DNA from: Desulfosoma sp.
GTDB taxonomy: Bacteria > Desulfobacterota > Syntrophobacteria > Syntrophobacterales > DSM-9756
Reading direction: 5' to 3'
Length of the DNA stretch: 64,000 nt
Assembly (NCBI GenBank): GCA_037481875.1
Contig: JBBFKY010000003.1
Coordinates: forward strand, 344,428 to 408,427
The notes beneath the pieces were generated by a model that was not told the origin of the DNA, made no database searches, and saw only the letters and a list, made by a program, of their open reading frames with translations. The translations under genes were made by a program, and so were the position numbers. This document shows positions 34,757 to 43,791 of the stretch, in pieces; position 1 is the first letter of the stretch; each line of letters opens with the position of its first letter.

Positions 34757-37045
34757 TTAGAATTCCAGACTCGCCGAAACCACGAACGTCAAAGGCGCTC
34801 CGGTATAATAACTGGCAGCACCTCCGCGATTGTCGTCAGAAACATTAATCAGCGAAATGTATTTTTTATTGAAGATATTATAGATGTCCAAAGAAAGGTT
34901 AAGCGTGTTGTCGAAAAATAGGTTCTTGATTTTGTAGCGTGCGCCGAAATCTACGACCATATAGCCGTCTATTTTCTCGTTGTGCTGAATATCCCCGTAT
35001 CGTTCGCTAGAATACCTTAGGGAAGGAATAAGTTCCAGATCTTTGAAGCTGTATAACAAACCTGTTCGAACCATGACCTTAGGGGTATCCACCACCTGAT
35101 CCCCTTTGACCGAATAGGTCTGTCCTTGATAATTGATGTCTTCATCATATTCCATGAACGTCACGGTCGGGTTGATAAAAAGGGTGAGATTCTTCATGAG
35201 AAAAACATTTGTTTCCACATCCAAGCCGTAGCTTCGCGCTTTCCCGATGTTTTGCTGGTAGCTCAAGTTGACCCTTGGATCGTAGACCGTGGTGAGAAGA
35301 TTCTTGTGCTTGCCGTAGAACACCGTGGGGGCCAACTCCAACCAGGCGGTGTTCCAACGGAATCCGAGGTCCACATTGTCGGATCTTTCGATGTCGTAAC
35401 CTTCAAAAAGATCGTTCAGGGTAAGGCCTGCCGCCCGAAAGGTGCTTCGGTTGGTATTGTAGAGGTTGATCAAGGGCATGTAGGCATAAGGACGAATGAA
35501 ACTTTTGCCGTAACTGGCATAAACGGAAAAATCTTCACTAAGACGATAGCCGGCTCCAACCGTCGGCAGCCAAATGTCATAGTTTCGAGCTTCCCGGTTC
35601 AGATCCGGGGCCGGCACCGGGGTGTAACTGGGGGGTGGGGTTGTGTAGCCTTGACTGTCACTGTCCTCAAAACGAAAATATTTCATCCCAGCCTGCCAAT
35701 CAAAGGGTCCATGCGATCCGGACACTTTCACATAAGGGCTGTGCACATAGGTGGTTCCCGAGGTGGCGGCGACACCGACCCCTCTGTAAACAAGGCCCAT
35801 CCCCGCCATGCCATAGTTTTCGGAAGTGATGTTCATGTTCGCGGCTTCATACATGTACCCCAACGTCGCCGAAAAAGGCGCCAGAACTCCTCGCACTTCG
35901 CCTATAACGCCTTTTCGGTCGATATCTCGATATCTTTTTTGAACCATACCTCCTTGAGCCGTGCTGCCTTGACAAATTTCGGTGTCCTCGTCGGCATAAT
36001 AAGGCTTGAGAACGAACTGAAGATGTTCCCAGGGCTTTACGGTCAATATGCCGAACACGTCGCTGTTGTTGTAGCTTCCCTTGTTGTAGTCGTAGTAATT
36101 TATATCCGTTGAAGGTGTTCCTGTCAGATCTGAGTTGTAATCCTTTGCATAGTTTTTGGAGAGGTTTCGCGTCTGCTGATATGTGAGAGGTCTATAAAGG
36201 TTTTGATCCAGGTCGTTGATGTTCACCCATAACTTAGCGTTCAACCATTGGCCCACATCCTGGCTCAGCATGAGGTTGGCGTTGTTTCGAGGGCCGATCT
36301 TTCCCGGGCCTTTCCACTTGTCCGCTTCCGTATAGGAATAGGAAGCGCTGAGCTTTGTTGCCAAAGGGCCCAAACGTCCGGAATCCACGCGGCCTTCGGA
36401 GCGCGTATAGGTGTGCGATCCCACACTTTGGCCCAGATGCACTCCGAAATCGTCCTGAGGCCAACGAGGCTGCAACCACAGGGCGCCGCCGCGGGATCCT
36501 ATGCCGGTGCCGATATCTCCTGGAACCGCACCCTTGTAGAGAGAAATGGATTCCACATTCATCATGTCGTAGATATAGTCCCGAGGCCCAATGGGATTGC
36601 CGCCGTAATTGGGAATTCCTTCCACGGTAAGCGCCGCCAGGTAACCGCGCACACCCCGAACTCGCATGGCCTGCTGTTCCGCCGCCAACCCGAAGGGATC
36701 CGGGCTTTCCACCTGCACTCCTGGAAGAATGCGTAAGGTTTCATAGACGCTGGTCGAAGCGCGCGGCCCCTGAGCCTCCATGCCTTTTTTGGTCACCGCT
36801 GTTCCCGTGTAAACGGTCTCGTCGGCCTGTCGGGTCGGAGTCAGAATCTTTTCGGCCTGAACCACGATGTCCTCGATTTTTTTCTCTGAAGATCCGCTCT
36901 GTTCGGCCGAAACAACCAAGGCCGGTAACAGCATCGCCGCTAGAGTCGCCATGCAAAGAACCCAGGTACGCTTCGGCTTGAGGCGCCTTTGTGTCTCTCC
37001 CTCTCTTGTGCCGCTTTTTGCCCCTGTTCTGATTGTCGTGTCCAT
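34757..37045 (-). CDS. TonB-dependent outer-membrane receptor
   Basis: A 762-residue receptor. It has a long n-region followed by a signal sequence (WVLCMATLAAMLLPALVVSA), a TonB box (EDIVVQAEK), a plug with LPGVQVESPDP and RVRGVRGYLAALTVEG, then the 22-strand barrel ending in VVSASLEF. GGAGG lies about 6 bp before the ATG; the longer in-frame extension lacks a site. With the binding protein, ATPase and permease genes just upstream it forms a complete import route across both membranes. The ligand is probably a metal chelate; not B12, which has its own receptor at 46.6-48.6 kb. Confidence 0.92.
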   Translation of the reverse strand: MDTTIRTGAKSGTREGETQRRLKPKRTWVLCMATLAAMLLPALVVSAEQSGSSEKKIEDIVVQAEKILTPTRQADETVYTGTAVTKKGMEAQGPRASTSVYETLRILPGVQVESPDPFGLAAEQQAMRVRGVRGYLAALTVEGIPNYGGNPIGPRDYIYDMMNVESISLYKGAVPGDIGTGIGSRGGALWLQPRWPQDDFGVHLGQSVGSHTYTRSEGRVDSGRLGPLATKLSASYSYTEADKWKGPGKIGPRNNANLMLSQDVGQWLNAKLWVNINDLDQNLYRPLTYQQTRNLSKNYAKDYNSDLTGTPSTDINYYDYNKGSYNNSDVFGILTVKPWEHLQFVLKPYYADEDTEICQGSTAQGGMVQKRYRDIDRKGVIGEVRGVLAPFSATLGYMYEAANMNITSENYGMAGMGLVYRGVGVAATSGTTYVHSPYVKVSGSHGPFDWQAGMKYFRFEDSDSQGYTTPPPSYTPVPAPDLNREARNYDIWLPTVGAGYRLSEDFSVYASYGKSFIRPYAYMPLINLYNTNRSTFRAAGLTLNDLFEGYDIERSDNVDLGFRWNTAWLELAPTVFYGKHKNLLTTVYDPRVNLSYQQNIGKARSYGLDVETNVFLMKNLTLFINPTVTFMEYDEDINYQGQTYSVKGDQVVDTPKVMVRTGLLYSFKDLELIPSLRYSSERYGDIQHNEKIDGYMVVDFGARYKIKNLFFDNTLNLSLDIYNIFNKKYISLINVSDDNRGGAASYYTGAPLTFVVSASLEF

Positions 37046-37207
37046 GGAGCCCTCCTCCTCTGATCGGATCTGTCGTTGAGAACGATGCGCTTCAGCGGCG
37101 GATACACGGGTTCCCTGTGCCCGAATTTTTTCTCGTTTTATCGTGAAACCAGACAGCAACCGGTTCTACGGCTCGACCCCTTCGTGGGGCATCGCGTTTC
37201 TTGCCCT

Positions 37208-38308
37208 TCATGGGGCTGAGGTCGCTTCCAGCGACACGACCCCTCCAAGGGGCCCGTACAGTTGTTCCATTTCCGCGTACACAGACCGGCCTACAAAGGT
37301 GCCGTAAATCCGATCCGCGGCTTGGCGTAGGTCCACGTCGGTAAAGTGTTCCGGGTAAAGCACTTTGCCGACGGCCACGGCATCCACGAGAGCTGATTCC
37401 ACATTGGTGGCGTAAGCGTTGAAGGGGAATAAAAGGTAAACGCGTCGGTTTTGAAACGCTTTCAAGCGACGGTAAAAGGCGCCATGTTTTCTGAAATCTT
37501 CTTCCACAAGCCGCAAACCGCCGCCGTCGATGAACACCACTTCAGGGTTTAGGACCAGGAGCTGCTCCCGGTCCAAAAACAGGTGACCGCCAAGGCGACT
37601 CTGAATGGATTCCGCTGCATGGGTGACGTGGTTCCATAGAAAAGGCACATAATGCAGTTCTGTACTCAAGATGCCGTAAGCCCCCTTGTACCCGATGCCT
37701 CCCACATAAGCTCGAGGCCTTTTCGATGCGGGCACACCCTCGGTGCGACGCTGAAGATCTTCACGGAGTTCTTCTACAAAGCGAGCTAATTCTTGAGCAC
37801 GTTCTTCACGGCCCAGAACCTTTCCGGCCACGCGCAAGGAATTGAGGATTTCCTCGTCGAAGGAAGCAAATCGCCCGTAGCTCAAGACCACCACGGGCAC
37901 TCCAGCCATGCGGCTCACTTCGTCCGCCAGAGCCCTATCCATATAGGTCGTGAACACCACATCCGGTTTGACGGCCAGAAGGGGCTCGATATCGGGTTTC
38001 GTGTTGATGCTGGTGGGACCTCCGGGACCGATGAGAGGCAGCTGAGCCAGTCGGGGATGTGCCATCCGATAGGGACGACCGGAAGCACTGGTCTTTTCAA
38101 TGCCTTCCACACCGACCACCAGGTCTTCAGCTTGCAAGTAGACGATGAAACGCAAGGCTCCAGGTCCCAGGCAAATGATGCGGCGAGGCGTTTGCGCAAA
38201 GTGTACCGTGCGCCCGGCCGTGTCGATTACTGAAAAAGGCTGCGCCGCCCAGGACCCCGAACCGAAAAGAAAATACGCCGACACAACGAGACTTAGGCAT
38301 TTTCTCAT
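37208..38308 (-). CDS. Periplasmic binding protein of the iron-complex/cobalamin (class III) type
   Basis: A 366-residue protein with a signal peptide (MRKCLSLVVSAYFLFGSGSWA) and the two-lobed helical-backbone fold: VIDTAGRTVHFAQTPRRIICLGPGALR, then KPDIEPLLAVKPDVVFT and LVLNPEVVFIDGGG. It delivers ligand to the FecCD-like permease encoded upstream. AAAGGA is 7 bp before the ATG. A dispersed repeat copy separates it from the ATPase gene, and the TonB receptor follows about 160 bp downstream. Confidence 0.88.
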   Translation of the reverse strand: MRKCLSLVVSAYFLFGSGSWAAQPFSVIDTAGRTVHFAQTPRRIICLGPGALRFIVYLQAEDLVVGVEGIEKTSASGRPYRMAHPRLAQLPLIGPGGPTSINTKPDIEPLLAVKPDVVFTTYMDRALADEVSRMAGVPVVVLSYGRFASFDEEILNSLRVAGKVLGREERAQELARFVEELREDLQRRTEGVPASKRPRAYVGGIGYKGAYGILSTELHYVPFLWNHVTHAAESIQSRLGGHLFLDREQLLVLNPEVVFIDGGGLRLVEEDFRKHGAFYRRLKAFQNRRVYLLFPFNAYATNVESALVDAVAVGKVLYPEHFTDVDLRQAADRIYGTFVGRSVYAEMEQLYGPLGGVVSLEATSAP

Positions 38309-38399
38309 AAAGCATCCTTTGGTTGACTCGCTTTCTCCTGCGAAAAGAATGACCTGAAGCCTTGAGCCCAAAAACCGTCAAGCTTGTCCACCGGCGAAT

Positions 38400-38512
38400 T
38401 GCTCCTGGGAGAACGGGCGTCCCGCTCATCCACTCTGTGGGCTGAAGACCCATGATTTCAGAATTTCACCTGTTTCAGGTTTGTGGGGGCGACAAAGCAC
38501 CTCATCCCGACA
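38400..38512. repeat. Dispersed GC-rich repeat, partial copy D
   Basis: Contains CTCCTGGGAGAACGGGCGTCCCGCTC and CTGTTTCAGGTTTGTGGGGGCGAC, both modules of copy A in the same order but degenerate. It lies between the ABC ATPase and the binding protein gene. Confidence 0.5.
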
Positions 38513-38572
38513 AAATGGCCTTGGATGCCACGGTCTTTCGTGCTCTCGGAAAAACTCTCAGGCCTCCCTGAC

Positions 38573-39325
38573 TTATTTGGGCACAACCACCAAAACATCC
38601 TCGATACGGCACACCAGCACATCGACCCCATAGATTCGGCGCACGATCTCGGCGGACACTTCATCGGGTGATACGGCCTTTTCGATACGGCCGTCTTTGA
38701 GAAAAAGAAGACGGTCACAAAAGCGCAGGGCCATATTGAGATCATGAATGGCCGCTATCACGGCCAAAGAGTCCTTACGGCTGATGTGGCGCACAAGCCG
38801 CATCATTTCTATCTGGTTTTTCAGGTCCAAATGGTTGGTCGGTTCATCCAGGAGCAGCACCTTGGGTTTTTGGGCAATGGCTTTCGCCAAAAGGACTTTT
38901 TGAGCTTCGCCGCCGCTGAGGGTCGAAAAACGGCGATGGGCTAACGGCCCCAAATCCATAGTCGTGAGGATCCGTTCCACATTGTGCACATCCTGACGGG
39001 TAGGTCCCCAGCGCCGATGAGGGAGAGCCCCCAGGAGGACTACTTCAAAAACCGTTAACTCGGAATCCTTACTCTTTTGCGGCACGGAGGCCATCGAACG
39101 AGCAATCCCTTTGGGTCCTAGAAGCCGCAGATCCTCGCCTTCCAACAGGACCGAGCCGATTCGAGGCTGAAGAACGCCGTTGAGACATCTAAGCAGCGTG
39201 GATTTACCGGCACCGTTGGTGCCGCACACCGCCACGATTTCCCCAGGGCCCACGTCAAAGCGAACCCCTTGAAGCACCGCATGACTGTTGTATTGAAATT
39301 CAATGTCCAGCACGGAAAGAATCAT
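38573..39325 (-). CDS. Iron-complex/cobalamin-type ABC ATPase (FecE/BtuD-like)
   Basis: A 250-residue ATPase with Walker A GTNGAGKSTLLR, signature LSGGEAQKVLLAKAIA, Walker B VLLLDEPTNHLDL and switch AAIHDLNMAL. It partners the permease whose gene overlaps its start by 4 bp. Family members energise uptake of ferric siderophores, heme, B12 and other metal chelates. Confidence 0.92.
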   Translation of the reverse strand: MILSVLDIEFQYNSHAVLQGVRFDVGPGEIVAVCGTNGAGKSTLLRCLNGVLQPRIGSVLLEGEDLRLLGPKGIARSMASVPQKSKDSELTVFEVVLLGALPHRRWGPTRQDVHNVERILTTMDLGPLAHRRFSTLSGGEAQKVLLAKAIAQKPKVLLLDEPTNHLDLKNQIEMMRLVRHISRKDSLAVIAAIHDLNMALRFCDRLLFLKDGRIEKAVSPDEVSAEIVRRIYGVDVLVCRIEDVLVVVPK

Positions 39326-40335
39326 GGTCGCCTTTTGAGTAACAAGGTCAAAAAGAATGGGGCTCCGAGAAATGATGTCACCACGCCCACGGGAAAAGAG
39401 CCTGTTCCAAACACCACACGGGAGAAGGTATCGGCAAGGAGCAACAAAGCGGCGCCTAACACAGCGGAAACAGGGACCAGGAACCTGTGATCTGCTCCCA
39501 CGATATGCCGGGCCGCATGAGGGGCAATGAGTCCCACAAAGGCAATGACTCCATGAAAAGCCGTGGCCAAAGCCGAGACCAAAGCCGCGACGACGAGTCC
39601 TTGCCAGCGAAGTGTTTCCACGGAAATACCAAGGGTTTTAGCGGGTTCTTCGCCCATATCCAGAGCGTTGAGGTGCCAGCGCCACACATACCCTATGAAC
39701 CACAGCACCAACACAGCCACACTCAGCCAACCGATCTGGCTCCAGTTGGATCGTCCCACATCACCGAAACTCCAGGCCACCGCCATAGCCAACCGAGTCT
39801 CATCGCTAAGAACCTGCAGCAGCACCGTTGCCGCTCCAAAAAGTGAAGACAGTGCCACGCCCGAAAGAATGACAGCCTCCGGCGTGAGGCCTCGAAGCCG
39901 TCCCAAGACAACGATGAGCCCCGTGGCTGCCAAGGAACCCACAAAAGCGGCTACGGCTGTCCAAAAGGGGCCGGCTTGAAAAAGAATGATGACACAGGCG
40001 GCTCCGAAAGCCGCTCCCTGACTGATTCCCAGCGTGGAAGGGGACCCCAGAGGGTTTCTGAGCAGTGTTTGGATAAAAAGGCCGGCCAAGGCCAAACCCG
40101 CCCCCACGGAAAGGCTTGCGGCAATACGAGGTAGTCGAATGTTCCACACGACCAAGACGTTTGTGTCGTCCACGAGCCGAAAAAAGGAACGAAAGAGCTG
40201 CCCAAGGTTCATGGGGTAGGTTCCAGAACTCACCGCGATCACGGCCAAAACGCCTGTGGCGCCTGCCAGGGTAAAAAGGATTTTTCGCTTTCTTCTGGCC
40301 TTGAGCCAAAAGGTTTCTGCGAGTCTGTAGCTCAT
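39322..40335 (-). CDS. FecCD-type ABC transporter permease
   Basis: A 337-residue permease with about ten hydrophobic helices. Diagnostic segments are NIRLPRIAASLSVGAGLALAGLFIQTLLRNPL, LGISQGAAFGAA and HGVIAFVGLIAPHAARHIVG, the last contacting the ATPase. Start at the ATG after GGAAGTGAG; upstream in-frame codons are unsupported. The roughly 140-bp leader before it contains GCCGTTT and AAACGGC arms of a possible hairpin and a segment (AAAAGGGCCACGAAGG) also present near 43.63 kb. Confidence 0.92.
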   Translation of the reverse strand: MSYRLAETFWLKARRKRKILFTLAGATGVLAVIAVSSGTYPMNLGQLFRSFFRLVDDTNVLVVWNIRLPRIAASLSVGAGLALAGLFIQTLLRNPLGSPSTLGISQGAAFGAACVIILFQAGPFWTAVAAFVGSLAATGLIVVLGRLRGLTPEAVILSGVALSSLFGAATVLLQVLSDETRLAMAVAWSFGDVGRSNWSQIGWLSVAVLVLWFIGYVWRWHLNALDMGEEPAKTLGISVETLRWQGLVVAALVSALATAFHGVIAFVGLIAPHAARHIVGADHRFLVPVSAVLGAALLLLADTFSRVVFGTGSFPVGVVTSFLGAPFFLTLLLKRRP

Positions 40336-40474
40336 ACAGCTCACTTCCCGAGAAGGTGTTTTCCAACAAAAAGAAAAGGGCACACAAACGCCGTTTCCCT
40401 TTCTCCAAGGAGTTAAAAACGGCCTTCGTGGCCCTTTTTCAGGCTCGAAAAGGGAAGCGCTTCATGCGCATCCC

Positions 40475-40740
40475 GGAACGTGCAGGGCGGACGCGGAGCG
40501 GACACATCGGGCCGCCCCTCAAAAATCAGAGGACAAGGTGTCGGTTCGCCCCTACAAACTCAGAAAACCCGGCGGACACTTGGTATGCCTTTGGATGGTG
40601 TTGTTTGGAGGCATGACCCAGAATCCGCCGGAACACGTCTTTTGGTGGTGAGGGCCGGACACATCAAGCCTCGAGCCGCCCCGACAGACTCTGAGGTCAG
40701 GGCGGGCGTCTGCGCTCGCCCGCGCACAAAGCCCGCTTTT
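40475..40740. repeat. Dispersed GC-rich repeat, copy E (two partial units)
   Basis: Two degenerate units, each with a GCGGAC/GGGCGGGCG-type palindrome (for example GGGCGGGCGTCTGCGCTCGCCCGC) and GTTCGCCCCTACAAACTCAG. They fill most of the gap between the FecCD permease and the CooT gene. Confidence 0.45.
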
Positions 40741-40774
40741 GAACGAGTTGCCGGGACAACGAAGCCCGATGTGA

Positions 40775-40966
40775 CTACTGGGCTTCAAACAGAATCTTGT
40801 GATCCACCAGATTCATGATCTTGATACGGCCCCGAATTGTCTTGCGATCCCCAAAGATTCCCACAAGACGCCAAGTATCCTCACCCTCCGGTTCCACAAT
40901 GTCCACCGATTCCATGAGGAGCTCTTCCCGGCCATCCTTGATCACATAGGCGTTGGCTTCACACAT
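40775..40966 (-). CDS. cooT: CooT-family nickel-binding protein
   Basis: A 63-residue protein beginning MCEANAYVIKDGREELLMESVD, with the Cys2 that is the nickel ligand in CooT of Rhodospirillum rubrum. CooT is linked to maturation of the Ni-containing CO dehydrogenase. The rest (PEGEDTWRLVGIFGDRK...) fits the small barrel of the family, formerly annotated as RNA-binding. It overlaps the DUF3842 gene by 8 bp, so the two are co-translated. CODH genes are not in this window. Confidence 0.8.
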   Translation of the reverse strand: MCEANAYVIKDGREELLMESVDIVEPEGEDTWRLVGIFGDRKTIRGRIKIMNLVDHKILFEAQ

Positions 40967-41387
40967 TGCTGATGACCTCCTTGATTTTCCCTTCCACAGC
41001 GGCCTGGACTAAGTGGGGAAGCGGTTCTTTAACGACGCCAACAATTTCCACCTTTTCTTGACTTAGTGGAATAAGCACCTTCTGTGCCGGACAGGATGCC
41101 ACAGCTTCAGCGATCTTGGGAGTCACTTCCCCGAGCATGCTGTGAGCCCATGTGACCGAAATAGGGCCCACGACGCAATCCGCGGTCGAGACCGTCCAGC
41201 AGATGGCACTTTCCCCGGTGGCACCACGGTTCGCCCCGGCTTTGAGCATCTGGGATGTGGCAATGGCGTTTGTCCCTAAGGCGATCACTTCCACACTTTC
41301 TCCAAAAGCGGCTTTGAGAGCCTTGATGACGGCGGCTCCAATGCCACCGCCTTGACCGTCGATCACACAGATTCGTTTTATGGACAT
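40959..41387 (-). CDS. DUF3842 family protein
   Basis: A 142-residue protein. It has an N-terminal nucleotide-like loop (ICVIDGQGGGIGAAVIKAL), a middle segment with TNAIATSQMLKAGANRGATGESAI, and conserved Cys in VSTADCVVGPI and ASCPAQKVLIPL. The family has no assigned function. Overlap with cooT suggests a joint role, perhaps in metal handling; that is inference from context. Confidence 0.75.
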   Translation of the reverse strand: MSIKRICVIDGQGGGIGAAVIKALKAAFGESVEVIALGTNAIATSQMLKAGANRGATGESAICWTVSTADCVVGPISVTWAHSMLGEVTPKIAEAVASCPAQKVLIPLSQEKVEIVGVVKEPLPHLVQAAVEGKIKEVISNV

Positions 41388-41577
41388 TCCATAAACTCGC
41401 TTTCCGTTGTCTTATGAAGAGATGCCCAATGTTGGCAAGGAAGCCTCACTCATCAGGAAGAACCGCGTGCAGGTTCCCTTTTGTTTTCCTGCCATGGCTC
41501 GGCTTTGTGCCTCTCCAACATCACAAACAAAAACAAAAGCTTTTGGGGCAGACCCAAGACTTTTTCCTCATGCCTCG

Positions 41578-42483
41578 CTACGTCAATTCAAAGACCAGCC
41601 CAATCTCCACGGCCAATGGCCGATTTAAAACATCTCGAGGAAATCCCGGAAAAGGGGCGGCATCCCGAACAGCTTTAACGGCCGCTTCATCGAGAAGGTT
41701 CGAAGATGAGCTCTTGACCAGCTCCAAGCCCTCAATGGTCCCGTCCGGCCGAATGACGAACCGCACGGTCACGCGTCCTTCCACGTGCCGACGTCTCGCG
41801 GCGTAAGGGTAATTTTTGTAGCGATCGATCCGCTGACGCACCTGACCGAGAAAGAGTTTGACAGGATCTTCGGTCCCAACGGCCTTGGGGACCGATTGTC
41901 CCTGAGGCGGACCGACCGCCGCGGTCCTTGACGGCATCTCCGAAGGCGCCGCCTCTTGCACACTCGACGAAGGAGTTTCTTGAGGGACCGAAACCTTCTT
42001 TTCTTGTACTGGTTTTGGTTTAGGTTTCTTTACTTTTTCGGGTACTTCCACGGGCTGAAGGGGTTTCGGTTCAGGCACCGGTTCCTGTTTGGTTTCAGGC
42101 GGTTTAGGTTTTTCACGAGGCTGCGGCTTAACATCCGGCATGGCCAAAGACGAAGCCGGCTCCAGGGGCTTCCGTGGCTCCACAATGGACACCAGGTCCA
42201 GATCGATCACCTGAAGAGGCTGCTTGTGAAACCAGCGAGCATCACCGGCAAGAAGCATACCGTGAAGAATCATGGAAAGCAGCAGGAAAAGGCCAAAAAA
42301 ACGATGGGATCGAGCCTGAAAAGGCTCTGGAGACGCCAGGTTTTTTTCACGTGCTCCATGGAAAGCCTCGAATTCTCGACGTTGGAACCTTTGGGGTCCT
42401 TTCAACACCGAGTGCCCAGACCTCTTTTCTGAAACAGAGCCGTCAGGCAAGGAATCTAAGCGTTTCGTTAAAGACGGTTTCAT
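41578..42483 (-). CDS. tonB: Energy transducer TonB
   Basis: A 301-residue periplasm-spanning protein. It has a cytoplasmic N-terminus, one anchor helix (FFGLFLLLSMILHGMLLAG, about residue 62-80), and a Pro/Lys/Glu-rich rod (about 100-170, KPKPPETKQEPVPEPKP). The C-terminal TonB domain reads YPYAARRRHVEGRVTVRFVI. It couples proton motive force to the receptors at 32-37 and 46.6-48.6 kb. Its start overlaps exbD by 4 bp. Confidence 0.92.
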   Translation of the reverse strand: MKPSLTKRLDSLPDGSVSEKRSGHSVLKGPQRFQRREFEAFHGAREKNLASPEPFQARSHRFFGLFLLLSMILHGMLLAGDARWFHKQPLQVIDLDLVSIVEPRKPLEPASSLAMPDVKPQPREKPKPPETKQEPVPEPKPLQPVEVPEKVKKPKPKPVQEKKVSVPQETPSSSVQEAAPSEMPSRTAAVGPPQGQSVPKAVGTEDPVKLFLGQVRQRIDRYKNYPYAARRRHVEGRVTVRFVIRPDGTIEGLELVKSSSSNLLDEAAVKAVRDAAPFPGFPRDVLNRPLAVEIGLVFELT

Positions 42484-42890
42484 GGTGACGGTCTCTCCGT
42501 GGCAAGACGAAGCCGGGCGGCTCCAGCCGCCTTGATAGTGTCCATCACCTGCACCACGCGATCCAAAACCAAGCTTCTGTCCGCCTTGAGGACCACGGCG
42601 GTTTCCGGATTCGACTGCAGCCGCTCTTTGATCACCGTCGACAGGTCTTCTAAAGTGACAGCCTTCGCCCCAAGATACACATCCCCTTCGGAGCTTAGGG
42701 TGACAATGATTTCCCGATCTTCCGATGGGACAACAGAAAGGGCTTGAGGTAACTGCACTCGAATCCCTTCCTCCGTCAGGAAATTGGTGGTCAGCAGAAA
42801 GTAGACAAGGAGCAAGAAAACAATGTCGATCAAGGAAGTAAGTGGTGCCTGCACAGTGTAGCGCGGTCTTTTACGTCGGTGCACCAGCAT
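42480..42890 (-). CDS. exbD: Biopolymer transport protein ExbD
   Basis: A 136-residue protein with one N-terminal helix carrying the essential Asp (PLTSLIDIVFLLLVYFLL) and a periplasmic domain. It forms the proton channel with ExbB and energises TonB. It is encoded between exbB (6 bp gap) and tonB. Confidence 0.93.
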   Translation of the reverse strand: MLVHRRKRPRYTVQAPLTSLIDIVFLLLVYFLLTTNFLTEEGIRVQLPQALSVVPSEDREIIVTLSSEGDVYLGAKAVTLEDLSTVIKERLQSNPETAVVLKADRSLVLDRVVQVMDTIKAAGAARLRLATERPSP

Positions 42891-42896
42891 AAGCGA

Positions 42897-43508
42897 TCAA
42901 CTCCCGCAGGCCATGGACTTGCTTTTGAAAAGACGAACCACACCATCTTGGAGCCGTGCTTCATAGCGGTCCACCTGGCTGGTCAGATAACTGTGAGCAA
43001 CCATCACGGGCAAGGCCACAAACAGGCCGGCCGCCGTCGTCAGCATGGCCTCCCAGATGCCGCCCGCCAACACGGAAGCATCCACTTTTCCTCCCAGCTC
43101 CTGAATAGCCATAAAGGCCCTGATCATTCCGGTGACCGTGCCCAAAAGGCCTAACAGAGGAGCAATATTGCCGATCGTCGCCAGAGCCTGCAGATACCGG
43201 GAAAGTTCCCGAACCTCCTCTTCGACGCTATGGACCAAAACGGTTTCCAAAGTCTCCCGATCCGCTTCCACCACTTCCAACCCCTGAGCCAAAACCCGCC
43301 CCATGGGGGATCGACTTTTAAGGGCCGTTTCCATGGCTTCGCTTATTTTTCCTTCACGAACCAGGGCCGAGACTCGATCCGCTACGTAGCGGCCGCGGCG
43401 TCGAAGGACCGCAAAACGGACGCTGCGCTCCAAAAAAATCGCCAATCCCAAAACGGAGCACAGCAGAATGGGAAGCATGAGAATGCCACCCTTGGTAAGA
43501 AACGCCAT
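42897..43508 (-). CDS. exbB: ExbB/TolQ-type proton channel protein
   Basis: A 203-residue protein with three membrane helices: ILMLPILLCSVLGLAIFLERSV at the start, then IGNIAPLLGLLGTVTGMIRAF and MLTTAAGLFVALPVMVAHSYL, the conserved channel helices. Start uncertain by three codons: ATG here or a GTG just upstream, all after GGGAGG. It heads exbB-exbD-tonB, probably as a unit separate from the B12 genes because a terminator lies before it. Confidence 0.92.
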   Translation of the reverse strand: MAFLTKGGILMLPILLCSVLGLAIFLERSVRFAVLRRRGRYVADRVSALVREGKISEAMETALKSRSPMGRVLAQGLEVVEADRETLETVLVHSVEEEVRELSRYLQALATIGNIAPLLGLLGTVTGMIRAFMAIQELGGKVDASVLAGGIWEAMLTTAAGLFVALPVMVAHSYLTSQVDRYEARLQDGVVRLFKSKSMACGS

Positions 43509-43587
43509 CACAACCACGAACCTCCCTTACCGCTGCATACCGCCGGATTTCTATCCAGGCTCAACAAAACGGGTTGCCGAGCGGCGC

Positions 43588-43642
43588 AAAAGAAAAAGCC
43601 ACGATGCTTCGCGTCAACTTCAAAAGCGAAGACCTTCGTGGC
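43588..43642 (-). terminator. Terminator between btuD and exbB
   Basis: An imperfect stem on the minus strand (GCCACGA...TCGTGGC plus CTTCGC...GCGAAG with a small internal loop) is followed by CTTTTTCTTTTG. It lies in the 275-bp gap after the ABC ATPase and ahead of exbB, and would end the riboswitch-controlled transcript. Part of it (AAAAGGGCCACGAAGG) recurs near 40.43 kb. Confidence 0.6.
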
Positions 43643-43791
43643 CCTTTTGTTCATCATGGGACATGGTTTTTCGGAACGCCTTCGAGGCGCCATTGTCGAG
43701 CCTTTCTTACCCAAAACCCTTCTTGTTGTCAATCGGGGCGACTCCTTTGAGCCGGATTTGTTGCCATGCAACCCCAAAAGTCATTTATCAA

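Noticed and set aside
34757..37159. Longer N-terminus for the TonB receptor
   Set aside because: The extra 38 codons precede the strong ribosome site and would bury the signal peptide.
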